Shown here: positions 35,915 through 44,760 of the stretch, one piece after another
Position numbering within the stretch: the stretch's first letter is position 1
Layout of the letters: each line of letters opens with the position of its first letter
DNA from: JALORV01 sp963780715
GTDB taxonomy: Bacteria; Pseudomonadota; Gammaproteobacteria; Burkholderiales; Burkholderiaceae_F
Assembly (NCBI GenBank): GCA_963780715.1
Contig: CAWADK010000013.1
Span: forward strand, 57,986-121,985
Reading direction: 5' to 3'
DNA length: 64,000 bases
Made by a program: the position numbers and the translations under genes
The notes under the pieces: model-generated
Databases searched by the model: none
What the model saw: the letters and a program-made list of their open reading frames with translations, nothing else
What the model was told of the DNA's origin: nothing

Positions 35915-37051
35915 TCAGCCACCGATGTAGGACATCTCGACCTTGGGTCTGCGCGCGGTCGCCTCGGAGCGAAGTTCCGAATAACGGTCAGCACGCTCGC
36001 CCCAGATGCGGGCGATGGACGCCTGCAGGACCGCAAGATCCGCAGCGGGTTGATCCGGCGCGCCGCGCAGCAGGCGTCGCAGGTCGTAGCCGCGATCCGC
36101 AAACAGGCACAGATACAGCATGCCCTCGGTCGAGAGCCGCGCCCGGGTGCAACTGCTGCAAAATGCCTGGGTGACGCTGGAGATCACGCCGATCTCGCCA
36201 CTACCGTCGCCATAACGCCAGCGCTCGGCGACTTCACCGGGGTAGTTCGCGTCAATCGCGCCAAGTGGCGCAACCTCGCGTCCGATGCGTTCGACGACTT
36301 CGGCCGACGGGACGACGTCGTCCATGCGCCAGCCGTTGGAACTCCCGACATCCATGAACTCGATGAACCGGACGATGTGGCCCGTCCCGCGGAAGCGGCG
36401 CGCCATCGGCACGATCTCGCCGTCGTTGACGCCGCGCTTGACGACCATGTTGACCTTCACCGGCCCCAGTCCGGCGGCGGTCGCGGCGTCGATTCCCGCC
36501 AGCACTTCGGTCACCTCGAAGTCGACGTCGTTCATGCGCTTGAACACCGCATCATCCAGGCCGTCGAGCGAAACGGTGACGCGCCGCAGTCCAGCGTCAG
36601 CGAGGGCGCGAGCCTTCCGTGCAAGCAGCGAGCCGTTGGTCGTCAGCGCGATGTCGAGCGGGCGTCCGTCGAGCGTCGTCAGGCGCGCGAGCATCTCGAC
36701 CAATCGGTGCAGATCCTTGCGCAGCAGAGGTTCGCCGCCGGTCAGGCGGACTTTCTCGACGCCGAGCGCGATGAAGGCTTTCACCACGCGAGTGATCTCT
36801 TCGAAGCTCAGCAGGTCGGCGTGTGGCAGGAACCGGTAGTCGCGGTCGAAGATCTCCTTCGGCATGCAATAGGTGCAGCGGAAGTTGCAACGGTCCGTGA
36901 CCGAGATTCGAAGGTCGCGCAGGGGCCGTCCGAGGCGGTCGCGCACCTCGCCCGCGGGCTGGTCAGCGGCGGACTGGTCGGCTGCGGAGACATCGGGCAC
37001 GGCGAGCCGCGCCGTGCGCATGTCGAGCAGCTGGATGATGCGGTCGGTCAT
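35915..37051 (-). CDS. moaA: GTP 3',8-cyclase MoaA
   Basis: Radical-SAM enzyme that starts molybdopterin synthesis by rearranging GTP with MoaC. The 378-aa protein has an N-terminal extension of about 35 residues, the SAM cluster CNFRCTYC (C55, C59, C62), GGEPLLR, and the second cluster CSSCTRARLSTEGMLYLC. It ends with the essential SYIGG, whose Gly-Gly tail is required for catalysis. The N-terminal extension is lineage-specific, and an internal Met (MRTARL) could also serve as the start. It lies downstream of rne on the same strand, separated by a terminator. Confidence 0.96.
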   Translation of the reverse strand: MTDRIIQLLDMRTARLAVPDVSAADQSAADQPAGEVRDRLGRPLRDLRISVTDRCNFRCTYCMPKEIFDRDYRFLPHADLLSFEEITRVVKAFIALGVEKVRLTGGEPLLRKDLHRLVEMLARLTTLDGRPLDIALTTNGSLLARKARALADAGLRRVTVSLDGLDDAVFKRMNDVDFEVTEVLAGIDAATAAGLGPVKVNMVVKRGVNDGEIVPMARRFRGTGHIVRFIEFMDVGSSNGWRMDDVVPSAEVVERIGREVAPLGAIDANYPGEVAERWRYGDGSGEIGVISSVTQAFCSSCTRARLSTEGMLYLCLFADRGYDLRRLLRGAPDQPAADLAVLQASIARIWGERADRYSELRSEATARRPKVEMSYIGG

Positions 37052-37083
37052 GCGCCCAATGGTAGCGGCGGATCGCGCAACAA

Positions 37084-37106
37084 GGCGCGGCGGGTCACGC
37101 CGCGCC
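37084..37106 (-). terminator. Likely terminator of rne
   Basis: On the minus strand GGCGCGGCG, a 5-nt loop TGACC and CGCCGCGCC form a perfect 9-bp GC-rich stem 11 bp after the rne stop. The following bases TTGTTGCGC form only a weak T-tract, so termination may be partial and some read-through into moaA is possible. Confidence 0.6.
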
Positions 37107-37117
37107 CCTTATCCCCA

Positions 37118-39937
37118 CTAGGCGGACGGGCTTTGCCCCGGACGCGTCTCGACCTGGATCAATGGGCCTTCGTCGAGCGGTGGCAGCTGAGGACGCTCGC
37201 GCGGTACGCGCACCGGGCGCGGCTCGGCGGCCAGTCGAGCCTGGGTCTCACTGAACTTGCCGGGCTCCGTCTGCACGAGGCTCAACCCGGCCTGCTGCAG
37301 GACGGCGTGCAGTTGGTCGATGGGCATAGGCGCCGGCGTCACGTTGGGCAGCGAGTAGGTCGTCGGCACAACGATCATCTCCGGCGTCGTGACGGTGACA
37401 GCTTTCGGCTGCGCGCGTGGCACGCTGCCGTCACGGGAAGCAGTCGGTTCGGCCGCGGCCTCGACCGCAGGCGTGAGCGAAGGAGCGACCGCCGCCACAA
37501 CCGCGACCGGCGCATGCTCGATCTGGTCGATCTCTTCGTCCTCGACCATTTCGTCTGCCTCGGCCGGCTTGTCTGTACCCGCGGCCGATTCACCTTCAGC
37601 ACCACGGCCGCCGCGCCCGCGACGGCGACGGCGCTTGCGGCCACGGCGTTCCTCGGATTGCGCATCTGCCGCTGCTACGTCAGCTGTGACAAGCGTTGCG
37701 CCGACCGGTGTCACCGGCTCAGCCATATCGGCTGGCGCGACAGGGACCAGAGCGGCGGGTGGTGCCTCGGCAGGTTCGACGCGTTCCTTGCGTTCGCCGC
37801 GGCGTTCGCCTGGCTTGCGGTTTCTGTTCGGCGATGGAGTCACTTCCGCCGTTGCATCGCGTGGAGCCGCGTCGCGCTCGGGCCGCGCTGCGCCATCGGC
37901 GGGACGGCGTTCTTCGCGTTTATCGCCTCGACGGCCGTCCTTCCGCTCTTCGCCGCGTCCGCCGCGCTTGTCGTCGCGTCGGCCGTCGCGCCGTCCGTCG
38001 CGCTCGCCGCGTCCGCGGCGACGATCACCGCGGCCTTCGGCTTCGCGGGCCGGCTTCTCGACGACGGCCTTGGCGGGCGCGGGCAATGCCGCTGGCTGGA
38101 CGGCGGGTGCTTCTCCAGTGAAGAACGAAACAATGCGGCCCCACAGTCCAGTAGGCGCCGGGGCCGGCGCTGACGGCGCTGCGACCGCGGTGGGCGTTGG
38201 CACGACCATGGGTGCAGGCGTCTCGGGCACGATGCCCTTGACCACCGCCTCCTGCTTCGGGCGACCGCGCTCTTCCTCGACCTTGCCGCGCGTATAGGGC
38301 GTGTCGGTGCTCGGCGCAAGTTCCGCCGCGCGCTCGAAGCTCGCCTTCGATTCATCCAGGCGCGGATCGTCGTGCCGGAGACGCTCGACGTGATAATGCG
38401 GCGTCTCGATGAACTTGTTTGGAATCAGCACCACCGAGACGCGCAACCGCGCCTCGAGCTTGGCGATGTCGCCGCGCTTTTCGTTGAGCAGGAAGGTGGC
38501 AACTTCGACCGGCACCTGCGCATGGACCGCCGCCGTGTTGTCCTTCATCGCCTCTTCCTGCAGGATGCGCAGGACATGCAGCGCCGAGCTCTCGGTATCG
38601 CGGATCACGCCGACACCATTGCAGCGCGGGCAGGTGACGTGGCTGCCTTCGCTGAGTGCGGGGCGCAGGCGCTGGCGCGACAGTTCCATCAGGCCGAAGC
38701 GCGAAATCTTGCCCATCTGCACGCGGGCACGGTCATAGTGCAGGGCGTCCTTCAGGCGGTTCTCGACCGCCTTCTGGTTCTTCGACTCCTCCATGTCGAT
38801 GAAGTCGATGACGATCAGCCCGCCGAGGTCGCGCAGCCGCAGCTGGCGCGCGGCCTCGTCGGCCGCCTCGAGGTTGGTGCGGGTCGCGGTTTCCTCGATG
38901 TCGGAGCCGCGCGTGGAGCGCGCCGAGTTGACGTCGACCGCCACCAGCGCCTCGGTGTGGTCGATGACGATCGCGCCGCCCGAAGGCAGCGGCACCGTGC
39001 GCGCATGCGCCGTCTCGATCTGGTGCTCGATCTGGAACCGGGAAAAGAGCGGTACGTCGTCCTTGTACCGCTTCACGCGTGAAACGTTGTCCGGCATCAC
39101 GTGCGCCATGAACTGGCGCGCCTGCTCATAGATGTCGTCGGTGTCGACCAGGATCTCGCCGATTTCCGGATGGAAGTAGTCGCGGATCGCCCGGATAACG
39201 AGGTTCGACTCCTCGACGATCAGGAACGGGGCCGGATTGGCGCGCTTAAGCCGCTGGCCGTCGGGACCCGTGCTGTTGTCGACGTAGCTCACCTTCTTCT
39301 TGCCGGGATGCTCCGGATCGTCGACAGCGAGTTCGTACTGCGGCCGCGACGCATCCTCGATCGCCAGCCAGAGCTTCATCAGGTAGTTGAGGTCCCACTG
39401 CAGTTCCTCGGCCGTGCGGCCGATGCCTGCGGTGCGCGCGATGATCGACATGCCGGCCGGCAGCTCGAGCTTGTCCATCGTGTCGCGCAGTTCCTGCCGG
39501 TCTTCGCCCTCGATGCGACGCGAAACGCCGCCGCCGCGCGGGTTGTTCGGCATCAGCACGAGGTAGCGGCCGGCCAGCGAGATGAACGTGGTCAGCGCGG
39601 CGCCCTTGTTGCCGCGCTCTTCCTTCTCGACCTGGACCAGGAGTTCCTGGCCTTCGCGCAGCGCTTCCTTGATGCTGGCGCTGCGGACGTCCACGCCCTC
39701 ACGGAAGTAGGAGCGCGAGACTTCCTTGAATGGCAGGAATCCGTGGCGCTCCTCGCCGTAGTCGACGAAACACGCCTCGAGGCTGGGCTCGACGCGGGTA
39801 ATGACGCCCTTGTAGATGTTGGACTTGCGTTGCTCGCGGCCCGCAGTCTCGATGTCGATGTCGATCAGCTTCTGGCCGTCGACGATCGCCACGCGCAGTT
39901 CCTCTGCGTGCGTGGCGTTGAACAGCATGCGCTTCAT
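37118..39937 (-). CDS. rne: Ribonuclease E
   Basis: Main endoribonuclease for mRNA decay and rRNA/tRNA processing, 939 aa. The catalytic half has the S1 domain (GVITRVEPSLEACFVDYGEERHGFLPF), the catalytic Asp segments AVDVNSARST and VIDFIDMEE, and the zinc-link CPRC. The C-terminal half (from about residue 540) is a disordered, Arg/Glu/Ala-rich scaffold with runs such as RRGRGERDGRRDGRR, expected to bind RNA and degradosome partners. The start is the ATG at 39937 (MKRMLFNA), with AGGAG 5 bp before it; a GTG at 39943 lies too close to this site. It is divergent from rluC with a long structured leader. Confidence 0.97.
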   Translation of the reverse strand: MKRMLFNATHAEELRVAIVDGQKLIDIDIETAGREQRKSNIYKGVITRVEPSLEACFVDYGEERHGFLPFKEVSRSYFREGVDVRSASIKEALREGQELLVQVEKEERGNKGAALTTFISLAGRYLVLMPNNPRGGGVSRRIEGEDRQELRDTMDKLELPAGMSIIARTAGIGRTAEELQWDLNYLMKLWLAIEDASRPQYELAVDDPEHPGKKKVSYVDNSTGPDGQRLKRANPAPFLIVEESNLVIRAIRDYFHPEIGEILVDTDDIYEQARQFMAHVMPDNVSRVKRYKDDVPLFSRFQIEHQIETAHARTVPLPSGGAIVIDHTEALVAVDVNSARSTRGSDIEETATRTNLEAADEAARQLRLRDLGGLIVIDFIDMEESKNQKAVENRLKDALHYDRARVQMGKISRFGLMELSRQRLRPALSEGSHVTCPRCNGVGVIRDTESSALHVLRILQEEAMKDNTAAVHAQVPVEVATFLLNEKRGDIAKLEARLRVSVVLIPNKFIETPHYHVERLRHDDPRLDESKASFERAAELAPSTDTPYTRGKVEEERGRPKQEAVVKGIVPETPAPMVVPTPTAVAAPSAPAPAPTGLWGRIVSFFTGEAPAVQPAALPAPAKAVVEKPAREAEGRGDRRRGRGERDGRRDGRRDDKRGGRGEERKDGRRGDKREERRPADGAARPERDAAPRDATAEVTPSPNRNRKPGERRGERKERVEPAEAPPAALVPVAPADMAEPVTPVGATLVTADVAAADAQSEERRGRKRRRRRGRGGRGAEGESAAGTDKPAEADEMVEDEEIDQIEHAPVAVVAAVAPSLTPAVEAAAEPTASRDGSVPRAQPKAVTVTTPEMIVVPTTYSLPNVTPAPMPIDQLHAVLQQAGLSLVQTEPGKFSETQARLAAEPRPVRVPRERPQLPPLDEGPLIQVETRPGQSPSA

Positions 39938-40656
39938 CAGCACTCCTTGCGCCTTCTCAGGGGCGCTTGTCAGTGCCGGAATGAACGGGGGTCAGTGCCT
40001 ACGAGTCTCAGCGGTCACGCCTGGCGCGGGGCCAGGCGCGTCCGGCCGCGCGCGGCGGCCTTCCGGAAACCGTGTCCACGGCGCGAACGAACCCATCCAA
40101 GGCGCTGCAAGGCAGGCCTGGCTGAGGTTCGGCGCGAAAGTCATGTGGCAAGGGTTGCTCGGAAATCGGTCTCGTTATCGCGCGGCGGCTGAGCCGCGCG
40201 GCTTGTTCCACTCAGTTCATTTCGGCGGGACCCACACCGCGTGGATCCACGCAGTCGGCGGATATTTCCGCCTCGGCCACCTCGCGGCGTCCTCACTGCG
40301 AATTCAAAGAGACGAACGATCGTCTCGAAACCCGCGCAGCCGGATGGCCACCCGGGAACCATTGCTACCGGACCAAGCATCCGGCGAAGCCGTGAAACGG
40401 CATCGGCCAAAGCTACAATCCTTCGCTTGTCAGGTCTTCCCTGCATCCGACCGCAGCCGGACTTGCCTTCCCAGGCGCGCCAGTACTGGCGCCAACCGCG
40501 GCCAGAGGCCGCGGGATTCTCCGGGACTCCGGAAAAACCTCGACGCCTCAAGTATATGCAAGATGGACGCGGCCCGTAAAACAGGAAAGCGGCAGGCGAG
40601 CCGCCCGTGTTCGCCTGAAGGGCGAGGGTGAGGGCACCACGGCGGGCGACGGCGCC
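39938..40656. promoter_or_regulatory. Shared non-coding region: rne leader and rne/rluC promoters
   Basis: This 719-bp stretch has no convincing gene. Two perfect 8-bp GC-rich hairpins occur: CGCCTGGC/GCCAGGCG at 40018-40038 and CGCGCGGC/GCCGCGCG at 40179-40200. In enterobacteria a long structured rne leader mediates RNase E autoregulation, and the rne/rluC divergence is also conserved, so the same is plausible here. Weak promoter candidates are TTTACG-18-TATACT on the minus strand (40580 to 40551) for rne, and GTGAAA-16-TACAAT on the plus strand (40392-40419) for rluC. These are low-confidence readings. Confidence 0.5.
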
Positions 40657-41625
40657 GTGGCGGCCGATCGGGCCAGCCACCTCAAGGTCGACGCCGAGTA
40701 CGCCGGCCAGCGCCTCGACAACTTTCTGCTGCGAATCGCCCGCGGCGTGCCAAAGAGCCACGTCTACCGCATCGTTCGCAGCGGCGAGGTCCGTGTCAAC
40801 AAGGCCCGGGTTGCTGCGGACTATCGGTTGCAGGCCGGGGACGACATCCGCGTCCCGCCCATGCGAACGGCTCGACCGGGCGATCCTCCGGCTCAAGCCT
40901 TTGCGCCAGCCCTGATGCCGCCGATCCTGTTCGAGGATGAAAGCCTGATCGCCGTGGACAAGCCCTCCGGCGTCGCCGCCCACGGCGGAAGCGGGGTAGC
41001 GCACGGCGTCATTGAACGTGTCCGGGCCGCGCGGCCGCATCAGGCCTTTCTCGAACTGGCGCACCGGCTCGACCGGGAAACCTCGGGCATCCTTTTGCTC
41101 GCCAAGTCCCGGCGGGCCCTGCTGTCCCTGCACGAACAACTGCGCGAAGGCACGATCGACAAGCGGTACCTGGTACTGGTTGCGGGCGACTGGAACGACC
41201 AGCGCCGGCATGTGCGGCTGGCGTTGACGAAGTTCGTAAACCAGAGCGGCGAGCGGCGCGTGGCTGTCGACACCGAAGGCGCTGCTTCGCACACGATCTT
41301 CAACCTGAAGGAGCGCTACGGTGATTTTTCGCTGCTCGAGGCCGAACTGAAGACCGGGCGGACGCATCAGATCCGCGTCCACCTGGCGCACCTCGGCTTT
41401 CCGATCGTCGGCGATGACAAGTACGGGGACTTCGAACTCAACCGTCGCGTGGCCAAGGGGGAGTTTGGCCCGCGCTTCGGACGCATGTTTCTGCATGCCT
41501 ACACCACACAACTGATGCACCCGATCAGTGGGGAGTCGCTGGCGCTGACCGCACCGCTGCCGCCGGACTGCAGCGACTTCCTGCGTTCGCTGAAAGCGAA
41601 GGTTCATGCCAAGTCGACGATTTGA
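40657..41625 (+). CDS. rluC: 23S rRNA pseudouridine synthase RluC
   Basis: RluA-family synthase of 322 aa that modifies 23S rRNA (positions 955, 2504 and 2580 in E. coli). An S4 RNA-binding domain (GQRLDNFLLRIARGVPKSHVYRIVRSGEVRVN) is followed by the catalytic domain with AVDKPSGVAAHGG and the catalytic Asp in HRLDRETSGILLLAKS, then ELKTGRTHQIRVHLAHLG. The start is GTG at 40657; I see no better upstream start with coding signal. It is divergent from rne, as in many proteobacteria. Its 3' end overlaps the HAD phosphatase gene by 20 bp. Confidence 0.95.
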   Translation: MAADRASHLKVDAEYAGQRLDNFLLRIARGVPKSHVYRIVRSGEVRVNKARVAADYRLQAGDDIRVPPMRTARPGDPPAQAFAPALMPPILFEDESLIAVDKPSGVAAHGGSGVAHGVIERVRAARPHQAFLELAHRLDRETSGILLLAKSRRALLSLHEQLREGTIDKRYLVLVAGDWNDQRRHVRLALTKFVNQSGERRVAVDTEGAASHTIFNLKERYGDFSLLEAELKTGRTHQIRVHLAHLGFPIVGDDKYGDFELNRRVAKGEFGPRFGRMFLHAYTTQLMHPISGESLALTAPLPPDCSDFLRSLKAKVHAKSTI

Positions 41626-42265
41626 CCTGGTCGTCTTCGACTGGGATGGCACGGTCGTCGACTCGACGGCGATGATCGCGCTCAGCATTCAGAAGGCAGC
41701 CGCCGACCTCGGGTTGCGGGTTCCCACGCGCGAGCAGGCCAGTCATGTCATCGGGCTCGGCCTGCAGGACGCGCTTGCCGGTGCCGTACCGGACCTCGAC
41801 GCGAGCCGGATCGAAGAGTTCTCGGCCCGCTATCGCCACTACTACTTCGCGGGCGAGCCCGAAATCGTGCTCTTCAGCGGCGTGCGCGAACTGATGGTGG
41901 AGCTGGCGGAGGGCGGGGCCCGGCTGGCGGTGGCCACCGGAAAGAGCCGCCGCGGACTGGACCGCGCCTTCGGCGCAACCGGACTGGGCATGTTCTTCGC
42001 AGCATCGCGCTGTGCCGACGAGACGCACCCCAAGCCACATCCGGCGATGCTTCTCGAACTGACCGACGAGCTCGAGGTGCCGGTCGAGCGCACAGTGATG
42101 ATCGGCGACACGACCCACGACCTGGCGATGGCGCGCGCGGCGGGCACCGCGGCGATCGGGGTCACCTATGGCGCCCATCCGCGCGAGCAACTGGCTGCGC
42201 TGGCTCCGCTCGGCCTGGCCGAGAATGTCGACCGGCTGCGCGCATGGCTGCTGACTTCGAGCTGA
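41606..42265 (+). CDS. HAD-IA family hydrolase (phosphoglycolate-phosphatase-like)
   Basis: Phosphatase-fold protein of 219 aa with all four HAD motifs: FDWDGTVVDS (nucleophile Asp), AVATGKSRRGLD (Thr), the Lys in HPKPHPAML and the acidic GDTTHDLAMARAAG. It has the all-helical type 1 cap, as in phosphoglycolate phosphatase and related enzymes. It overlaps rluC, a neighbour arrangement common in betaproteobacteria. The natural substrate is unknown. The stop at 42263 lies 45 bp before the Rieske protein start. Confidence 0.93.
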   Translation: MPSRRFDLVVFDWDGTVVDSTAMIALSIQKAAADLGLRVPTREQASHVIGLGLQDALAGAVPDLDASRIEEFSARYRHYYFAGEPEIVLFSGVRELMVELAEGGARLAVATGKSRRGLDRAFGATGLGMFFAASRCADETHPKPHPAMLLELTDELEVPVERTVMIGDTTHDLAMARAAGTAAIGVTYGAHPREQLAALAPLGLAENVDRLRAWLLTSS

Positions 42266-42310
42266 GTTCCTGTCTGTACATCGGACACGCTGGCCGACGG
42301 AAGTCGTGGC

Positions 42311-42622
42311 GTGCGATTCGAGGTCAAGTTCCGCAGCGAGCCGGTGCCGGCGTTCGCGGTGCGGCATCACGGCGTCGTCGTCGCCTACCTGAACCGATGC
42401 GCTCATGTGGCGATGGAGCTTGACTGGCAGCCCGGCGAGTTCTTCGAGCCCGACGCAGAGTTCCTGATGTGCGCCACGCATGGCGCGCTGTACGACCCCG
42501 CGACGGGTGCGTGCCGGGGTGGTGCGTGCATGGGACACGGCGGCCTCCGTGCGCTGACGGTGGTCGAGCGAGAGGGGACCGTGTTCTGGGTTCCAGACGC
42601 GCAGGCGCGGCCGGTTTGCTAG
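42311..42622 (+). CDS. Small Rieske [2Fe-2S] protein
   Basis: Ferredoxin-like protein of 103 aa with the cluster ligands C-x-H in NRCAHVAMELDWQPGEFFE and C-x-x-H in MCATHGALYDPATGACRGG; both pairs are intact. Such stand-alone Rieske proteins carry electrons for oxygenases or redox enzymes. GTG at 42311 is the only usable start in this frame. However, the frame is open back to the HAD stop, and those codons (VCTSDTLADGSRG) read like a normal Rieske N-terminus, so the real gene may begin upstream through a non-standard start or a further frame error. It ends tail-to-tail with the next gene. Confidence 0.82.
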   Translation: MRFEVKFRSEPVPAFAVRHHGVVVAYLNRCAHVAMELDWQPGEFFEPDAEFLMCATHGALYDPATGACRGGACMGHGGLRALTVVEREGTVFWVPDAQARPVC

Positions 42623-43323
42623 GCAAGTAGCAGGAAGACACAAGGCCTGCGCTCCAGCGGTGGCCGGACCGCGGCGCGCCATTCGGCGACGGAGCGCGTC
42701 TGAACGTACTCGGAGGTTGCGGTGAGGTCGACGGCGACGGTCACCCGCGTGCCGGGCGCACAGGTAGCCAGAATCGCGTCGAACATTGCGCTGCTGCGAT
42801 ACGGCGTCTCGATGAAGCCCTGCGTCTCCCCGTTGCGAGATTCGCGTTCGAGCGCCTGCAGTCGCCGCGCACGTTCGGGTGCGGCGACCGGCAGGTAGCC
42901 CAGGAAGCGAAATTGCTGACCGTTCAGTCCCGAAGCCATCAGTGCCAGCAGCAGGGACGAGGGGCCAACCAGCGGCCGGACCGGCACTGCACGCGCGTGC
43001 GCGGCGGCGACAATGCTGGCGCCCGGGTCGGCGATGGCGGGGCAGCCCGCTTCCGAGACGAGCGCACCGTCCCGACCAGCGAGCAGGGGCGCGAGCCAGC
43101 CGTTAATCATTTCCCTTGCCGGCTGATGACCGATCTCGACAATGTCCAGCTCCCGCAACGGCGTGGGATGCCCGATCGACTTCAGAAAGGCACGCGTGGA
43201 CTTCGCATTCTCGGCAAGGAAGTAACTCAGCCGGCGGGCGATGCCAAGCACGGCGTCCGGCAGGACCGTCTCCGCCGGGGCGTCCGAGATCGGGCAGGGC
43301 AGCAGATACAGGATGCCGCTCAA
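42619..43323 (-). CDS. SAM-dependent methyltransferase of the tetrapyrrole methylase / RsmI superfamily
   Basis: Protein of 234 aa that resembles the RsmI group (16S rRNA C1402 2'-O-methylation), with GILYLLPCPISD, YFLAENAKSTRAFLKS, GALVSEAGCPAIADPGA and FIETPYRSSAMFDAIL. The Ala-Glu-Asn stretch and the GCPAIADPG loop form the SAM site. It is shorter than RsmI (~285 aa) because it lacks the C-terminal helical region, so it is the short paralogue often found beside maf. The actual substrate is unproved. It is in an operon with maf, and its stop overlaps that of the Rieske gene by four bases. Confidence 0.88.
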   Translation of the reverse strand: MSGILYLLPCPISDAPAETVLPDAVLGIARRLSYFLAENAKSTRAFLKSIGHPTPLRELDIVEIGHQPAREMINGWLAPLLAGRDGALVSEAGCPAIADPGASIVAAAHARAVPVRPLVGPSSLLLALMASGLNGQQFRFLGYLPVAAPERARRLQALERESRNGETQGFIETPYRSSAMFDAILATCAPGTRVTVAVDLTATSEYVQTRSVAEWRAAVRPPLERRPCVFLLLA

Positions 43324-43326
43324 GGG

Positions 43327-43920
43327 TCAGCTCGGGGAAAGTACCTCGATCCCGGCATTGGCCAGCATCGCGGTCAGCCGGATCAGGGGCAGGCCGATCA
43401 GGGCCGTCGGATCGGTTGATTCAACACTCGCCACGAGTGCGATGCCGAGCGACTCGATCTTCGCTGCCCCGGCGCAGTCGTACGGCTCGTCGAGGCGCAG
43501 GTAATGCTCGAGCGCCGCGCGCGGAAGGGTGCGCATCAGCACGGTCGTCGGCACGCTTTCCACCTGCAGCGCGTCGCGCCCGGGGCCAGCGACCGCCAGG
43601 GCTGTATGAAAAGTGACCGTCCTGCCCTGCATGCGTTCGAGCTGTACGAGGGCCGCAGAGTGAGACATCGGCTTGCCGAGGGCGGCACCGTCGATCTCCG
43701 CAACCTGGTCGGACCCGATGACCACCGCTCCGGGGCGGCGCGACTGCACCTCCTGAGCCTTGGCAATGGCGAGACGGAGCGCTGTCGCGCGCGGGGCTTC
43801 ACCCGCGAGCGGGGCCTCGTCCACCTGCGGCGCCTCGACATCGAAAGCGAGTCTCAACCGCTCCAGCAGCTCGCGGCGGTAACGCGAGGTTGAGGCGAGT
43901 ACGATCGTCGACCGGTTCAT
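43327..43920 (-). CDS. Maf family nucleoside triphosphate pyrophosphatase (YceF type)
   Basis: House-cleaning enzyme of 197 aa that hydrolyses modified nucleotides such as m7GTP. It begins IVLASTSRYRRELLERL, the Maf opening with the S-S/T-x-x-R pattern, and contains VVIGSDQVAEIDG with the metal-binding Asp, GKPMSHSAALVQLERMQGRTVTFHTALAV and AGAAKIESLGIAL. The KI-x-SLG segment points to the YceF subgroup. It lies upstream of the methyltransferase gene and is divergent from yceD by about 41 bp, as in many gamma- and betaproteobacteria. Confidence 0.93.
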   Translation of the reverse strand: MNRSTIVLASTSRYRRELLERLRLAFDVEAPQVDEAPLAGEAPRATALRLAIAKAQEVQSRRPGAVVIGSDQVAEIDGAALGKPMSHSAALVQLERMQGRTVTFHTALAVAGPGRDALQVESVPTTVLMRTLPRAALEHYLRLDEPYDCAGAAKIESLGIALVASVESTDPTALIGLPLIRLTAMLANAGIEVLSPS

Positions 43921-43961
43921 GGCGCGGGCAGTTTAGCCGCGCTCTTCGGGTGAAATCGAAC

Positions 43962-44486
43962 ATGGCGGAACATCCATCGCGCACGTACGACGTACTCGAG
44001 CTGGCGCGACACGGACGGGTCATCGAGGGCACGCTGCCCGTAACTGAGCTGCCGCGGCTCGCCTCCAGCGTCGCGCAGCCCACGGGGACCCTCAGTTATC
44101 GCATCGAGGGCCGGCTCGACGACCATGGTCGTGCCGGGGCACTGCTGCGCCTGACTGGCGACCTGGCACTGGTCTGCCAGCGCTGCGGCGCACCGCTGCC
44201 ATTCCATCTGGAGCGCGAGGCCGCTTTCCGGTTCGTGGCGAGCGAAGAGGAACTCAACGCTGTGCCCCTCGATGACGACGAGGAAGCCGAGGCAATCGTG
44301 GGCGGTCACAGCACGGACCTGGCTGCATGGCTTGAGGATGAGGCAATCCTGTCGCTGCCGCTGGTGCCGCGCCACGACGACTGCCACCCGATCGCCACCG
44401 AAGCGCGCGAGGAGTCCGACGCGCCGGCACGCCCGAACCCGTTTGCCGCGCTGGCCCAGTTCAAGGGTGAACGCAAACCGCACTGA
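43962..44486 (+). CDS. yceD: YceD family protein (DUF177)
   Basis: Conserved protein of 174 aa immediately upstream of rpmF, its standard position. It has the DUF177 metal-type cysteines CQRCGAPLPFHLERE and an acidic stretch (DDDEEAEAIVGGH) before the segment DLAAWLEDEAILSLPLVPRHDDC, and ends with NPFAALAQFKGE. Plant homologues are needed for 23S rRNA accumulation, so a role in ribosome assembly is likely. I chose the ATG at 43962; the open frame upstream lies within the maf promoter region. Confidence 0.93.
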   Translation: MAEHPSRTYDVLELARHGRVIEGTLPVTELPRLASSVAQPTGTLSYRIEGRLDDHGRAGALLRLTGDLALVCQRCGAPLPFHLEREAAFRFVASEEELNAVPLDDDEEAEAIVGGHSTDLAAWLEDEAILSLPLVPRHDDCHPIATEAREESDAPARPNPFAALAQFKGERKPH

Positions 44487-44496
44487 ATGGCCGGGG

Positions 44497-44525
44497 TTCC
44501 TCTGCGGGTGCGGCTCAGGTAGAAT
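44497..44525 (+). promoter_or_regulatory. Possible sigma-70 promoter of rpmF
   Basis: TTCCTC (44497-44502), 17 bp and TAGAAT (44520-44525) lie 28 bp before the rpmF start. The -10 match is good, the -35 match poor. It could give rpmF its own expression inside the yceD-rpmF-plsX-fab cluster. Confidence 0.4.
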
Positions 44526-44552
44526 TTCGCGTTTTATTCCGTGGGGTTAGCC

Positions 44553-44735
44553 ATGGCTGTCCAACAGAACAAGAAGTCCGCTTCCAAGCGCGGCACGCAT
44601 CGCGCGCACGATTTCCTGACCAATCCGCCGACCGCAATCGAGCCGACGACCGGTGAGGTGCATCGTCGTCACCACATCAGCCCGGGTGGCGTCTATCGCG
44701 GCAAGAAGGTCCTGCAGACCAAGAACGACGAGTAA
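44553..44735 (+). CDS. rpmF: 50S ribosomal protein L32
   Basis: Ribosomal protein of 60 aa. It has the standard beginning MAVQQNKKSASKRG, the HHISPGGVYRGKKVL ending and no zinc cysteines, the usual proteobacterial form. The ATG at 44553 gives the conserved N-terminus; a GTG at 44541 would add four unrelated residues. It sits between yceD and plsX as in most proteobacteria, linking ribosome synthesis to the phospholipid and fatty acid genes that follow. Confidence 0.97.
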   Translation: MAVQQNKKSASKRGTHRAHDFLTNPPTAIEPTTGEVHRRHHISPGGVYRGKKVLQTKNDE

Positions 44736-44742
44736 GCTTTCT

Positions 44743-44760
44743 CGATCAGTCCACTGATCG
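44743..44760 (+). other. Hairpin between rpmF and plsX
   Basis: CGATCAG, a 4-nt loop and CTGATCG form a perfect 7-bp stem just after the rpmF stop. There is no T-run, so it is more likely an mRNA-stability or partial-termination structure than a strong terminator. Confidence 0.45.

Noticed and set aside
36050..38173. A 707-codon plus-strand open frame antisense to moaA and rne
   Set aside because: No domain is recognisable and the composition is that of GC-rich antisense. MoaA and RNase E on the other strand are certain.
40141..41688. A 515-codon minus-strand open frame over the rne/rluC gap and rluC
   Set aside because: Its larger part is antisense of rluC and the rest shows no protein features. 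The conserved rluC reading is preferred.
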